Of a stretch of 51,048 nucleotides of DNA, positions 7,934 to 15,639 are shown piece by piece. This DNA comes from a virus, in IMG/VR virus record IMGVR_UViG_3300030331_003305, positions 1 through 51,048 of that record. One strand, written 5' to 3'. Within the stretch, counting starts at the first letter, position 1, and each line of letters begins with the position of its first letter. The position numbers were made by a program, and so were the translations under genes. The notes below the pieces were generated by a model. The model made no database searches and had not been told where the DNA came from. It saw only the letters and a program-made list of their open reading frames with translations.

Positions 7934-9081
7934 CCGAAGAATCCACGAACGATGATGATGTCTGCACGACGCTCTAAGAGAGGTAGTAGCTCATTGAGAC
8001 AAGGGTCCTTCTGTGAGGCGAGCACCGACTTGCCCAGCATTTTGCTGGCATGAGAGCCATTCAGCAGGGCTAAGAACTTAGACGCTACGTGCTTAGGCCC
8101 CATGTTGTAGTCGGCCAAGTTATAGTAGGCAAGCCCTTTTTCCTCGGCAACTTGTTCCTGCAAAGGCTCCAAGATAGTGGAGAGCTTTGTGGGGATGTGA
8201 TCGGAAGGAAATGCGTTGATGTAAATCACCACAGGTGCTAGAGCTTCAGCAGCCACGGGCTCTTTGGGCTTCTCGACCACAGGGGTCGTAGTCACCACCA
8301 CATCTTCTTCGACCTTACCAACGGGCTTGAGATGCGTCTTAGTCTCCTCGACGGGCTCCTGCACCGTTACAGGGGCTTGAGCGAGCTTCTCTGCCATCTC
8401 GACCTCGTGGTCTGATACACCGAGTCGCAGTGTGCAGTCGTCTGTTGACATCTCCACAGGGACTCCAGCATCATTGACCCACTTCACGAGGGTCTTGATG
8501 GTACTGCTTCGGGGCAGTCGGTTACCAGATACAGCCTCCTTCGCCATCGTGCGAACCACTGTGTCTGTTAACACTTCGGAGCTGGACAGGGCCATCAGTG
8601 CTTTCTTCCAGAAGCTCTCGACTTGAGCGAGGTTCCAATTACCAGGAAGGCACTTGTTCTTTTTGAACTGCAGCATCGTATCGATGTAGTCCGATAGACC
8701 TCCAGTAGTTTTGGGCTGCTCCACAACGACCTCCACGTCTTTGAGGGAGATGTAGTTCATACCTTTAACCAATCGACCGCCGCACGCTTCCATGAGCTTG
8801 TTGGCATCTTCCTGCTCAATCTTACGCTGCAGGTGCCACTCTAGGAACTCGAACAAGGTATCGAAGGTGAAGTCCTCATCCGCGGCTTCCTTCTCTTGGA
8901 TAGCCTTGATGAGCTGCTCGCCTAAGCGAACCCAGTCCACTTCCTCTTTGGGAGCAAGGGGATGGTCAATCTCTGCAATCGCTTCGGACGCTTGCTTGAC
9001 TTCCTTTTTCAGCCTTTCGATTTCAGCTTTGGCTGCAGCTTGTTTGGCTTTCTGTTCGTTGATTTTATCCATGATACTCAT
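7930..9081 (-). CDS. Probable separately translated C-terminal protein (in-frame internal start)
   Basis: 383 residues beginning MSIMDKINEQKAK, in the same frame as the Cas4-like gene. The ATG at 9081 is preceded by AGGAG eight bases upstream and, before that, by about 35 bases of A/C-rich leader like the leaders of independent leftward genes here. The start MSIMDKI resembles that of the gene at 6216 (MSIFANI). Residues 1-35 form a coiled coil; the C-terminal domain (VVIYINAFPSDHIP onward) is unrecognised. Whether the long form, the short form or both are made cannot be settled from sequence. Confidence 0.5.
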   Translation of the reverse strand: MSIMDKINEQKAKQAAAKAEIERLKKEVKQASEAIAEIDHPLAPKEEVDWVRLGEQLIKAIQEKEAADEDFTFDTLFEFLEWHLQRKIEQEDANKLMEACGGRLVKGMNYISLKDVEVVVEQPKTTGGLSDYIDTMLQFKKNKCLPGNWNLAQVESFWKKALMALSSSEVLTDTVVRTMAKEAVSGNRLPRSSTIKTLVKWVNDAGVPVEMSTDDCTLRLGVSDHEVEMAEKLAQAPVTVQEPVEETKTHLKPVGKVEEDVVVTTTPVVEKPKEPVAAEALAPVVIYINAFPSDHIPTKLSTILEPLQEQVAEEKGLAYYNLADYNMGPKHVASKFLALLNGSHASKMLGKSVLASQKDPCLNELLPLLERRADIIIVRGFFG

Positions 9082-9828
9082 ATCTTCTTCTCCTGTTTCT
9101 TTTTTCTGTTTGGGGTTTGTTTTTGTCTTTTTCTTTGGATATGCACTGCAGTGTTCTTTGAACCAGCAGAACCGACACTGCGAAACGTCGGGTGTAATTT
9201 CTTCCTGACGTTGAGCTTTCGCGAGTCGTGACATTACCTTAGCGACTCGTTCGAAATCGCGCCAGTTTTTTTCTACATCTGCCCACTCCGCTTCCGCATC
9301 TACTCGGAAGGAAGTAGCTATTTTAGATTTGGTTAAGTAGTAGATGTGACTGAATTTAATCTTAGTGGGCTGGATGTTGAGCTTTCTCGCTAGGACATAG
9401 GCATAGGCCAACATCTGGGGATTGAGTGCCAGCTCTGCTTCAGTCTTGGCGTTTGAGCTACGGCTGGTAGTCTTGTGGTCGGAGATGTGCAGGATGCCAT
9501 CTTTACAAGTGTAGAAGTCCACCTTCCCGCGGAAGGGTAGAGGTCCACAAACATCTTCGACCCACTCCTCAACTTGGACTGTACCGGGTTCGGGTAAGAA
9601 CTCGATACCTGCCTTAGCGATGTTCACGAGCTTCTCGTCAATGTCAGGCAGCTCCTTACCTTTAAGATAGGCTTCCAGCCAATCGTGTACATCGATACCC
9701 GTCTGCAGTGCAGGGGTCTTAGGTACGTCAGGTTTGATGACGTAACCGATGTACCACTTGCGCTCACACTGATTGAACTGTGTGTACGACGAGGCACTGA
9801 TGCCCATCTTTCTTTTAGGTCTACCCAT
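7930..9828 (-). CDS. Cas4-like PD-(D/E)XK exonuclease with a long C-terminal extension
   Basis: 632 residues. Residues 1-235 match Cas4/RecB nuclease architecture: N-terminal SSYTQFNQCERKW, catalytic GKVDFYTCKDGILHISDHKT (the second D and the DHK), and a closing CRFCWFKEHC that, with the early Cys, can hold an Fe-S cluster. Then comes a Lys/Thr-rich linker and about 380 residues that I do not recognise: coiled coil first, later a Pro/Val/Glu-rich linker and a C-terminal alpha/beta-looking part. The ATG follows the primase stop directly. An internal start at 9081 probably yields the C-terminal part on its own (separate entry). Confidence 0.8.
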   Translation of the reverse strand: MGRPKRKMGISASSYTQFNQCERKWYIGYVIKPDVPKTPALQTGIDVHDWLEAYLKGKELPDIDEKLVNIAKAGIEFLPEPGTVQVEEWVEDVCGPLPFRGKVDFYTCKDGILHISDHKTTSRSSNAKTEAELALNPQMLAYAYVLARKLNIQPTKIKFSHIYYLTKSKIATSFRVDAEAEWADVEKNWRDFERVAKVMSRLAKAQRQEEITPDVSQCRFCWFKEHCSAYPKKKTKTNPKQKKETGEEDMSIMDKINEQKAKQAAAKAEIERLKKEVKQASEAIAEIDHPLAPKEEVDWVRLGEQLIKAIQEKEAADEDFTFDTLFEFLEWHLQRKIEQEDANKLMEACGGRLVKGMNYISLKDVEVVVEQPKTTGGLSDYIDTMLQFKKNKCLPGNWNLAQVESFWKKALMALSSSEVLTDTVVRTMAKEAVSGNRLPRSSTIKTLVKWVNDAGVPVEMSTDDCTLRLGVSDHEVEMAEKLAQAPVTVQEPVEETKTHLKPVGKVEEDVVVTTTPVVEKPKEPVAAEALAPVVIYINAFPSDHIPTKLSTILEPLQEQVAEEKGLAYYNLADYNMGPKHVASKFLALLNGSHASKMLGKSVLASQKDPCLNELLPLLERRADIIIVRGFFG

Positions 9829-12144
9829 TTACTCTACTCTGTTTTTTGCTTTGTTTTCTGGTTCGTCTATTGGGAGGCCGAGGTTTTCTGCCTCGGTGAC
9901 CACTGATGCCCAGGGTATTGCCCAGAACACCAGTCGGCTTCCTCCTTTTCTTCTTTTGCTTGTCGAGAGGTTGGACAGCGCGTTGGCTAACCGTCTAGGT
10001 GTTGGTGACTTGAAGGACGGGAAGTACGCATCCCACTTGTCTACAACGACCTCTGTTGTAACATATACTTGTTCGTCTTGCTTAAAGCAAGCATCTTTCT
10101 TATTCCCATCACGAGAAATCATTTTGGCGATGATGTAGAGCACTTGGCTGTTGATACCGACGCTCACGATAAATCTTCTATGCCAGTCCTCTAGCCTACC
10201 TTCGACTAGCAATCGGTTGCCGTAGCGCACTACTCGATTCTGTGCGAGCCATGCGATGTGCTTGGCGATACGTCCAGGGTTGTTACCTTGCATCACCCAA
10301 TCCTTCGTGGCGTTCCTGCCTCCGAGGTTGCGTAGAAAGGTTGCTGCAGCACCTTGAGCTTCGATGTACAGGGTTCGAGATACGATAGCTTGCAAGTCCT
10401 CCTCGGTTAGTGAGTTGTTGAATTGAAGTGCTCGGTCATTGTTTGCACAGATGATAACGCGAGCACACCCCTGTACCCGGACAACAGGTTGGTTTTTTCT
10501 ATTGATGGAGTGGTCACTATTGGCGACTAGGTTACGGAATACGATGTCAGGACTCATCCCGCCTTGGGTCAGGGTCACACCCTCATCCGCGGCTACCACA
10601 GGACATTCGAGAAGTCCAGCATTAAACTGCGACATCATCTCCTGCAGGGGCGTTGCCTTGCTACCCCACACCGATGCCAGTGCAGAGATGAGCATCGACT
10701 TGCCTGTACCGGGTTTGCCTTTCAAGTACATGGCGCAAGTGGGTAGGTCCAAGACCTTGAGGGTAGCCAGCCAGTCTAGGAGCACGTCCACCTTTGGGCC
10801 TGCTAAGGTTTCCAGCCACTCGGCTACTTTGTCATCCTGTTCGGGCTCAACGCCTACAGGCACGCAGCATCCGAGGAACAGCGTACCCCCGTTGTCTTTC
10901 TTGAACTCGGCACGAGGCTGACCCATCACATAGATGACTTGGTTTACGACGCGCCCATGATCGGACACTAACTGTCGAACGCTAGAGGGAGTTCCCTTGG
11001 TGCTTCGAGTAGAGATAGTGGGGATACCCGCCAAGGTGTACGCCTCTAGAGCGTTGACCAACATATTCCCTCCCACAGGAAAAGGGTGGTACTGCCACGG
11101 CTCTTGGCGGGTATCCAATACATAGAAGTGTTTATCTTGATGGACGAGTATTGCGGGCTGTCGCTCCCGGTTTTGAGCTTGGGTCTTCTCCTCTCGGAGC
11201 TTACCTGCTTCGCGTGCTGCGATTCGACAGCACTTTTCCCAGGCGTTTTTGAGTGACGGAGCCCCTTCGGATTGGTCTGCAGCTACGCTTCGATGGATGA
11301 AGCGATAGATTTGATTGGGGTCTGTAGCTTTGAGATACCCACCGAGGGATGCGATGCACTCCATCAAGGCGTTGTCTCTGTTGCCGGGTTTGCCCAGGGG
11401 CTCTCCCTGTTGGAGCTTGTGCAAGTATCTTCCAGCGAGGGATGCGCCGATTAGGTGTCGCCACTCCTCTCGTGTAGGAGGTACGACCTCTCGTTTGGTA
11501 TCGTCGATGTGGGCGGTGCTGGTGCCCACTTCTGTTCTTAGTCGTGCGGGTGGTGTCCATGTGAGTGTGTATCCATCTGCGATAGGTGTGAAGTCAACAA
11601 CGGACTGTGTGTGTTTTCCGTCGCGTGTGACGTGGGGTAGTCGAAAGGACGTGGACCATACAGAGAGGGTCTCGGCTGTGTCAGCAGGGATGCCATTGTC
11701 GATAAGGTACTTACGAAACTGGTTGTAGAAGGACTTCCAGTGTCGAGCGAGTACGGGCTTATCGAGTCTCCAGACGAGTCGGTAGCCAGCGCGGGTGGTA
11801 TAGATACCCGCATCTTCGAGCAGGGGGTTGATGGTCAGCTCGTCCATAGCCTGTTGTTTTTGCTCTTGGCTCTCCCACTCTGCATGTCCGGGGTTGTCCA
11901 CGTCGATGAATAGCCACTGGACCTTGGGCTCTTTACCTTCGTCAATTAGCCACTGGTGAGCGGATTTGTTGATACGGGGTAGTTCTGTTTCTCCTTCTAT
12001 GTAGTAGCAAGCTACGTGTGCATCGGTTGTGTAGCGGGACTGGATAGCTTCCTTCCAGTCTAGTAGTGGAAATGTTCGGACGGCACTGGTGGGTCCGTCT
12101 AGGCCCTTGACGTGGCGGTCGGGCCAGACGCATAGTTGGGTCAT
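9829..12144 (-). CDS. Primase-helicase: AEP-like primase fused to SF3 helicase
   Basis: 771 residues from ATG 12144, which has AGGTGA seven bases upstream; a GTG three codons earlier is less likely. The N-terminal third has an archaeo-eukaryotic-primase-like active site: LFIDVDNPGH (D81, D83) and TTRAGYRLVWRL near 116-127. A linker region precedes the SF3-type ATPase: Walker A GKPGTGKS at 476-483, Walker B-like VVAADEG near 517, and RVIICANND near 562-570 as the SF3 motif C/sensor. The product should prime and unwind DNA at the origin, supplying both functions in one polypeptide. Confidence 0.85.
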   Translation of the reverse strand: MTQLCVWPDRHVKGLDGPTSAVRTFPLLDWKEAIQSRYTTDAHVACYYIEGETELPRINKSAHQWLIDEGKEPKVQWLFIDVDNPGHAEWESQEQKQQAMDELTINPLLEDAGIYTTRAGYRLVWRLDKPVLARHWKSFYNQFRKYLIDNGIPADTAETLSVWSTSFRLPHVTRDGKHTQSVVDFTPIADGYTLTWTPPARLRTEVGTSTAHIDDTKREVVPPTREEWRHLIGASLAGRYLHKLQQGEPLGKPGNRDNALMECIASLGGYLKATDPNQIYRFIHRSVAADQSEGAPSLKNAWEKCCRIAAREAGKLREEKTQAQNRERQPAILVHQDKHFYVLDTRQEPWQYHPFPVGGNMLVNALEAYTLAGIPTISTRSTKGTPSSVRQLVSDHGRVVNQVIYVMGQPRAEFKKDNGGTLFLGCCVPVGVEPEQDDKVAEWLETLAGPKVDVLLDWLATLKVLDLPTCAMYLKGKPGTGKSMLISALASVWGSKATPLQEMMSQFNAGLLECPVVAADEGVTLTQGGMSPDIVFRNLVANSDHSINRKNQPVVRVQGCARVIICANNDRALQFNNSLTEEDLQAIVSRTLYIEAQGAAATFLRNLGGRNATKDWVMQGNNPGRIAKHIAWLAQNRVVRYGNRLLVEGRLEDWHRRFIVSVGINSQVLYIIAKMISRDGNKKDACFKQDEQVYVTTEVVVDKWDAYFPSFKSPTPRRLANALSNLSTSKRRKGGSRLVFWAIPWASVVTEAENLGLPIDEPENKAKNRVE

Positions 12145-12185
12145 GGGGTTCACCTAGAGGTATGTATGTGGGAGATGTATGTAGT

Positions 12186-12479
12186 CTATCTGCTGCTAGA
12201 CTTCGCTTGCGGTGGAGCTGCTGGCCAGAAGGCTAGGTAGTCTGCCGCGACCTCGCTGTAGTACCACTTGTTCTTATTGTGGCGCAAGGCAAATTTTGTA
12301 ACTAGCCCTTTGTTGGCTAGTCGCTTCAGTGAATCTTGCACCCCTCGAAGGGAGATGCCCGTTGTTTCGTGCAGCTCTGCTGTAGTGCAGCCTGTGGACC
12401 CTGCGGTATGCAACGCCATAAGTAAGTCGTATTGTGTTTTCTTTATAGTTAGTGATCGTCCGTCTGCTTGTTTCGGCAT
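12186..12479 (-). CDS. Winged helix-turn-helix DNA-binding regulator
   Basis: 97 residues. TIKKTQYDLLMALHTAG, CTTAELHETTGISLRGVQDS and LKRLANKGLVTKFALRHNKN follow a winged-HTH plan (helix, recognition helix with GISLRGVQDSLKRL, wing). AAGGA lies eight bases before the ATG. It is the only clear transcription-factor candidate I see, and therefore the leading phage-encoded candidate to bind one of the repeated operator sites described below (inference, not demonstrated). Confidence 0.7.
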   Translation of the reverse strand: MPKQADGRSLTIKKTQYDLLMALHTAGSTGCTTAELHETTGISLRGVQDSLKRLANKGLVTKFALRHNKNKWYYSEVAADYLAFWPAAPPQAKSSSR

Positions 12480-12494
12480 TGTGTTTTCCTTTTC

Positions 12495-12701
12495 TTATAT
12501 CAGTTTGTCCAACCATCCTGGCTGGATTTCATCTTCTGGGTTTTTGGTTGCCCGGTCGATGGCGACCTCAAGTTGATTTTTTGTGAGGAGCAAATTTTGA
12601 TAGCCATCCCCCTTCCACACTAGCACTCTGAAGTAGACCCCACTAGAGCCTTTCTTAGCATCTAGGTTTTCTATCTTTTCAAGTTTTCCTCGTTTCAACA
12701 T
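12495..12701 (-). CDS. Hypothetical 68-residue protein
   Basis: Begins MLKRGKLEKIENLDAKKG. GGAGG stands about nine bases upstream of the ATG, the best ribosome site in this cluster. Alternating hydrophobic and charged stretches (GVYFRVLVWKGDGYQNLLL) suggest a small beta-containing fold. No family recognised; it lies directly upstream of the winged-helix regulator. Confidence 0.55.
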   Translation of the reverse strand: MLKRGKLEKIENLDAKKGSSGVYFRVLVWKGDGYQNLLLTKNQLEVAIDRATKNPEDEIQPGWLDKLI

Positions 12702-12764
12702 GGGACCATCCTCCGAACTGGTTTGGTGTTCTTTGTTAATTACTATCAGATTTTTGTAGCGAGG

Positions 12765-12956
12765 TCACCTCCTCCTGCTCGGATGCTGGGGTAGTATCTC
12801 CAGCTTCGCGTTCACTCGCTTAGCCTTGCAGGTCAGGCAAGGGTTAAGGTGCGTACATCTCTGCTCTGGGAACATCGACTTGACGCTGCCCTCACACCCG
12901 CGTTGGGCTAGTGTGTCGATAAGTCTTAGCGCATCTACGCCCAGTTCAAGATTCAT
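12765..12956 (-). CDS. Hypothetical small Cys-containing protein
   Basis: 63 residues starting MNLELGVDALRLIDTLAQRG. ATG 12956 lies two bases after the upstream stop; a longer frame to 12995 would overlap that gene. Cysteines in RGCEG, QRCTHLNPCLTCKAKR could form a small zinc site (C-x6-C-x2-C with one more Cys or His), which is inference. Function unknown. Confidence 0.5.
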   Translation of the reverse strand: MNLELGVDALRLIDTLAQRGCEGSVKSMFPEQRCTHLNPCLTCKAKRVNAKLEILPQHPSRRR

Positions 12957-12958
12957 CA

Positions 12959-13417
12959 CTACGCCCTCCACCAGACGGGCTGGTTCCTTTTCCACTTTGC
13001 AAACCCCTTCTCTCCGATGTAGAACGCTCGATAGGCTTGGACCACATCGTCAGTCTTGTACTGGTCTGGCATACACTGTGGCTGCGTCGACCATCCGTTG
13101 TCCTCGATGCAGGAGCGTTGTAGCCTAGTGGCCTCGATAACTTCCTGGCAAGCATGTATCTTACCATAGCGGGCGGTGTACTCCCAGCACAAGGCGAGAC
13201 CGTGTTGGACTAGCCAGTCGAAGTGCTGACGGCTGTCACGGGTCCAGACGGTACACGGATGGTTTTTGTGTGTGGGCTTGTACCTTGCGTATCCACCGTT
13301 GAGCACGATGGCAGTACAAAGCATTTGAGCGCACTCTAGTGGCATCTTGACAATGTGCTTGTCGCACTGTTGCTTGGCTGCGCTGATGGGGTCTGTGTCT
13401 AGTACAAAGATGTTCAT
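12959..13417 (-). CDS. Conserved phage protein of unknown function
   Basis: 152 residues from ATG 13417, which overlaps the upstream TGA (TGATG). The sequence follows a pattern I recall from many cyanophage and T4-like hypothetical proteins: NIFVLDTDPISAAKQQCDKH, then KMPLECAQMLCTA, YKPTHKNHPCTVW, EYTARYGKIHAC, and a closing FAKWKRNQPVWW. The invariant-looking His, Cys, Trp and Arg residues suggest an enzyme, but I know of no proven activity. Similar proteins are sometimes labelled as DNA glycosylases, which I cannot support here. Confidence 0.65.
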   Translation of the reverse strand: MNIFVLDTDPISAAKQQCDKHIVKMPLECAQMLCTAIVLNGGYARYKPTHKNHPCTVWTRDSRQHFDWLVQHGLALCWEYTARYGKIHACQEVIEATRLQRSCIEDNGWSTQPQCMPDQYKTDDVVQAYRAFYIGEKGFAKWKRNQPVWWRA

Positions 13418-13881
13418 CACTCCCCCTCCACCGCCATCGCCACGTTGTCGAAGTCGGATATATCTAGCTCGTCCCAGTCTGCGTAGGCAGGTTCCTCGTA
13501 GACCTCATGTATATCGACGAAATCTTGAGGGTCACCTATGCTACCAGCAGCTGACTCCCACTCGTCTATCCAAGACTGGTACGAAAGCCCTTTCTCACTC
13601 TCCTGCCATTTCTCACTTCGAGCGTCGAAGAACTCTGTCAGAGAGTCTCGCACTTCTTCTGCGAATTCTTCAGCTTCTTCTAAGCAACTTCTATCTAAGT
13701 TGCCTATGTCGCTCAAAAGGTCAGCCCCTAGATTCTCTACGGTGTCGTGCAACTCTTGGTATAGTTCCGCGAGCTTGTCGTTGTATGCGCTCACAAGAGC
13801 GCTGCCTTCTGCTTGGTACTCCTCTAGCTTATCGACTATCTCTCTATGTCTAGCTTGTTGTGATGATGTTAGTTTTTTCAT
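13417..13881 (-). CDS. Hypothetical acidic, helical protein
   Basis: 154 residues, strongly acidic, with long predicted helices (residues 1-100) and an Asp/Glu-rich tail. GAGGA lies eight bases upstream of the ATG. It is the first gene of a transcription unit: the promoter at 13921-13948 and an A-rich leader (13882-13915) precede it. Its acidity could fit a DNA-mimic or inhibitor of a host protein, but that is speculation. Confidence 0.6.
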   Translation of the reverse strand: MKKLTSSQQARHREIVDKLEEYQAEGSALVSAYNDKLAELYQELHDTVENLGADLLSDIGNLDRSCLEEAEEFAEEVRDSLTEFFDARSEKWQESEKGLSYQSWIDEWESAAGSIGDPQDFVDIHEVYEEPAYADWDELDISDFDNVAMAVEGE

Positions 13882-13920
13882 TTGTCTTTTCCTCTTTGGT
13901 TTTGTTTAGTTGGTTTGAAT

Positions 13921-13948
13921 AAGTTAATAGCTTTTCGCGAATAGTCAA
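13921..13948 (-). promoter_or_regulatory. Leftward sigma70-like promoter with TTCGCGAA in the spacer
   Basis: On the minus strand, TTGACT (13943-13948) is followed after 16 bases by TAACTT (13921-13926). The palindrome TTCGCGAA occupies 13934-13941, one base downstream of the -35. It would start the transcript for 13881 and leftward, just after the terminator of the upstream unit. Confidence 0.65.
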
Positions 13949-13956
13949 TAGTTTAT

Positions 13957-13990
13957 TTAAAAGAAAAGAGGGGGTAGTATGTCTCCCCCC
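13957..13990 (-). terminator. Rho-independent terminator
   Basis: Minus strand: a run of G pairs with a run of C (13985-13990 with 13970-13974) around a 10-base loop, followed by TCTTTTCTTTT. It ends the transcript covering the gene-free stretch upstream and sits just before the promoter at 13921-13948, separating two units. Confidence 0.75.
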
Positions 13991-14677
13991 GCTCATGCTC
14001 TTGACCTCTTTCGAGTACACACACCGGCAAAGTTAAACCGTTCAAGAGCTTCCTCCCTGTTCTCGTCTCTCGACACTGAACAGCAAGCAAATGTCTGCGA
14101 GGATGTTCTGCGCTTGGGTCAAGTCGTTGGCCAGTAGACTCAACCCTCCACGCCCTTACAAAGTAACTACTCAGGATAGCCAAGTTGCAAGACCCTTTCG
14201 GGACACCTCCCAGGTTTCCCCAGGAGGTAGAGAGGCTTCCACCTCTCGCAGTTGTATTCTAGGGGCTGCCCCCATTTCCCTGAGACTTTTTGAGTTCTTA
14301 GGGTGGATGCCTAATCCGACCGTTAGGAGGATGAATACACAAGTCCCCCCTAAGCAACTCAACAGTAATGAAGCCCTCTACAGCTTCCCCTCTTGAGTTA
14401 CTCACTGGCAGGTTTTACCTTGGGTAGAGACCAAGTTAGTCCTGCCGCGCTCACAAGTCCGGTGGCAGGAGTGTGTGAACACTCCCCATGTCGGACGCGC
14501 TTCTGCCTATCAACCGTCTACTTACGGTTGAGGAGAGGCCCGGTTAAAAAACCTCTCATTTAAAGACCCGGCAGCTAGGGGTCAGTTAGCGATGTAAAAG
14601 AACAATGATGTCTATGGAGGCATGAAGGGCTCCTTGGTTGTGGCATTTAAGGGAATGTTTTTCTTATGTTCCCTCCC
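13957..14677 (-). ncRNA. Large structured non-coding RNA (candidate, GOLLD/ROOL-like class)
   Basis: About 720 bases without a credible gene between two leftward genes, ending in a terminator. Perfect or near-perfect stems lie one after another (plus coordinates): AGGGAA/TTCCCT 14650-14674, GAGAGG/CCTCTC 14533-14557, CAACCGT/ACGGTTG 14511-14530, GAGTGT/ACACTC 14469-14484, CCTGCC/GGCAGG 14441-14469, CTTGG/CCAAG 14419-14435, AACTC/GAGTT 14356-14399 enclosing GAAGC/GCTTC, GGGG/CCCC 14262-14272, GAGAGG/CCTCTC 14230-14247, ACCTCC/GGAGGT 14205-14228, and CCC-GAAA-GGG (read on the minus strand) at 14193-14202. Size, phage context and stem density recall the ornate large RNAs GOLLD and ROOL. Membership in either family is a guess until a covariance model is run. 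Confidence 0.6.
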
Positions 14678-14683
14678 CCCTCA

Positions 14684-14712
14684 ATTATATAGACGGACTC
14701 GAACCACATCTT
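14684..14712 (-). promoter_or_regulatory. Possible promoter of the structured RNA
   Basis: Minus strand TATAAT at 14684-14689 is a perfect -10. A 17-base spacer places the -35 at AAGATG (14707-14712), which is poor. The spacer contains the tRNA T-arm-like word GGTTCGAGTCC instead of the usual TTCGCGAA. The start would be near 14677. Read-through from the upstream gene is the alternative. Confidence 0.35.
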
Positions 14713-14736
14713 CGGATACGCAATCTGCATTTTTAT

Positions 14737-15132
14737 TCAATCTCTCTCTCCTTCAATGCTTGGCCAGCTAGATGTAAAGGACATCATCGCTTCCAGCTCC
14801 CTATCTCTGTTGTTAATAAAGTTGTCCATCTCGTCTCGACGAGCTGCGTGAACCCCGCCATACATTACCGGATGCTCACTAGGACGTACACACGGGCTAC
14901 CTTTATTTGCACCGCACTTATCGCATGGCACCTCACGGGAAATCACCCTTCGCATTAGTCTTGTAAACTTATCCCCTGGAGTCGTGCCGTGGATGTGGTG
15001 AGGGTTGCCCATAGCCTTCGCAACCTTCAGACCTTCAAGTGCAAACCAGTGGCTGATGAAGTAACTAAAGTCCTCACCTTCCCACTTCAATACATAGTCT
15101 CTACCCGGAGTTCCTTTATCTAAGGACCACAT
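14737..15132 (-). CDS. Small phage protein with a C2HC-type zinc-binding motif
   Basis: 131 residues. The middle has PCDKCGANKGSPC followed by HPVMYGGVHAARRDEM. The C-x2-C...C...H-A-A-R arrangement is the zinc-binding motif I recall from many actinobacteriophage and other phage small proteins. An N-terminal part with several aromatics precedes it. The function is unknown. It is the last gene before the structured-RNA region, and its stop lies within 60 bases of the possible RNA promoter. Confidence 0.65.
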   Translation of the reverse strand: MWSLDKGTPGRDYVLKWEGEDFSYFISHWFALEGLKVAKAMGNPHHIHGTTPGDKFTRLMRRVISREVPCDKCGANKGSPCVRPSEHPVMYGGVHAARRDEMDNFINNRDRELEAMMSFTSSWPSIEGERD

Positions 15133-15133
15133 G

Positions 15134-15325
15134 CTACTCTATCTCCTCGGCGCACACCCAGACCCACGCCTGGACGTAGCACCCTTTCGCATCTTCATCA
15201 TCACTGATGGACACCTCTGCTTCCTCGTCCACTTCGATGTGCCCTTCGTCATGGTAGAGCCTACGGGCTGCGTTGCGGTACTTGGCTTCTAGGTACATTC
15301 TTGCTGCTATACGGGAGGCTTTCAT
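15134..15325 (-). CDS. Hypothetical 63-residue protein
   Basis: Starts MKASRIAARMYLEAKYRNAA; ATG 15325 overlaps the upstream TGA (TGATG). A basic helical N-terminal half is followed by an acidic half (DEEAEVSISDDEDA). No family recognised. Confidence 0.55.
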   Translation of the reverse strand: MKASRIAARMYLEAKYRNAARRLYHDEGHIEVDEEAEVSISDDEDAKGCYVQAWVWVCAEEIE

Positions 15326-15639
15326 CACTCACCTCCCATCTCTAGTGTCATGCTCCCATGCTCCTCCACTGTATCCAGCGTGTCGTCTATGAAGTTGAGG
15401 ATTCCATCTAGGTGCTCTATGGATTCCTTAGTAAGCCCTGGAGACGAGGTAGGCTTGCCGTCGATACGTTCTACCAATGCACCGAGGATGTTGATGATGG
15501 TGTCTTTCTGGTATCTAAGAAGTTCAGTGTCTATCTTTCTCGTTTGATTCATTCTCTTTGCTCCTCCGTCTTTCATTACGAAAGCGTGCTTGTAGTCTGG
15601 TTGTTCTGATTTCAGTCTTTCGATTTCTTCTTCTGTCAT
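15325..15639 (-). CDS. Hypothetical 104-residue protein
   Basis: ATG 15639 was chosen over 15648 because it overlaps the stop of the small membrane frame upstream (ATGA) and has AAAGGA behind it. The protein is helical and acidic with two likely amphipathic helices (ELLRYQKDTIINILGALVER and the C-terminal third). Function unknown. Confidence 0.55.
   Translation of the reverse strand: MTEEEIERLKSEQPDYKHAFVMKDGGAKRMNQTRKIDTELLRYQKDTIINILGALVERIDGKPTSSPGLTKESIEHLDGILNFIDDTLDTVEEHGSMTLEMGGE

Noticed and set aside
8792-9231. Rightward hydrophobic frames opposite the Cas4-like gene
   Set aside because: They are the reverse complement of Lys/Glu-rich coiled-coil codons, which always read as Phe/Leu/Ser-rich; not evidence of membrane proteins.
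13953-14396. Several frames of 60-100 residues on both strands in the structured RNA region
   Set aside because: They overlap each other in different frames, lack ribosome sites and have irregular composition; the hairpins and terminator explain the region better.
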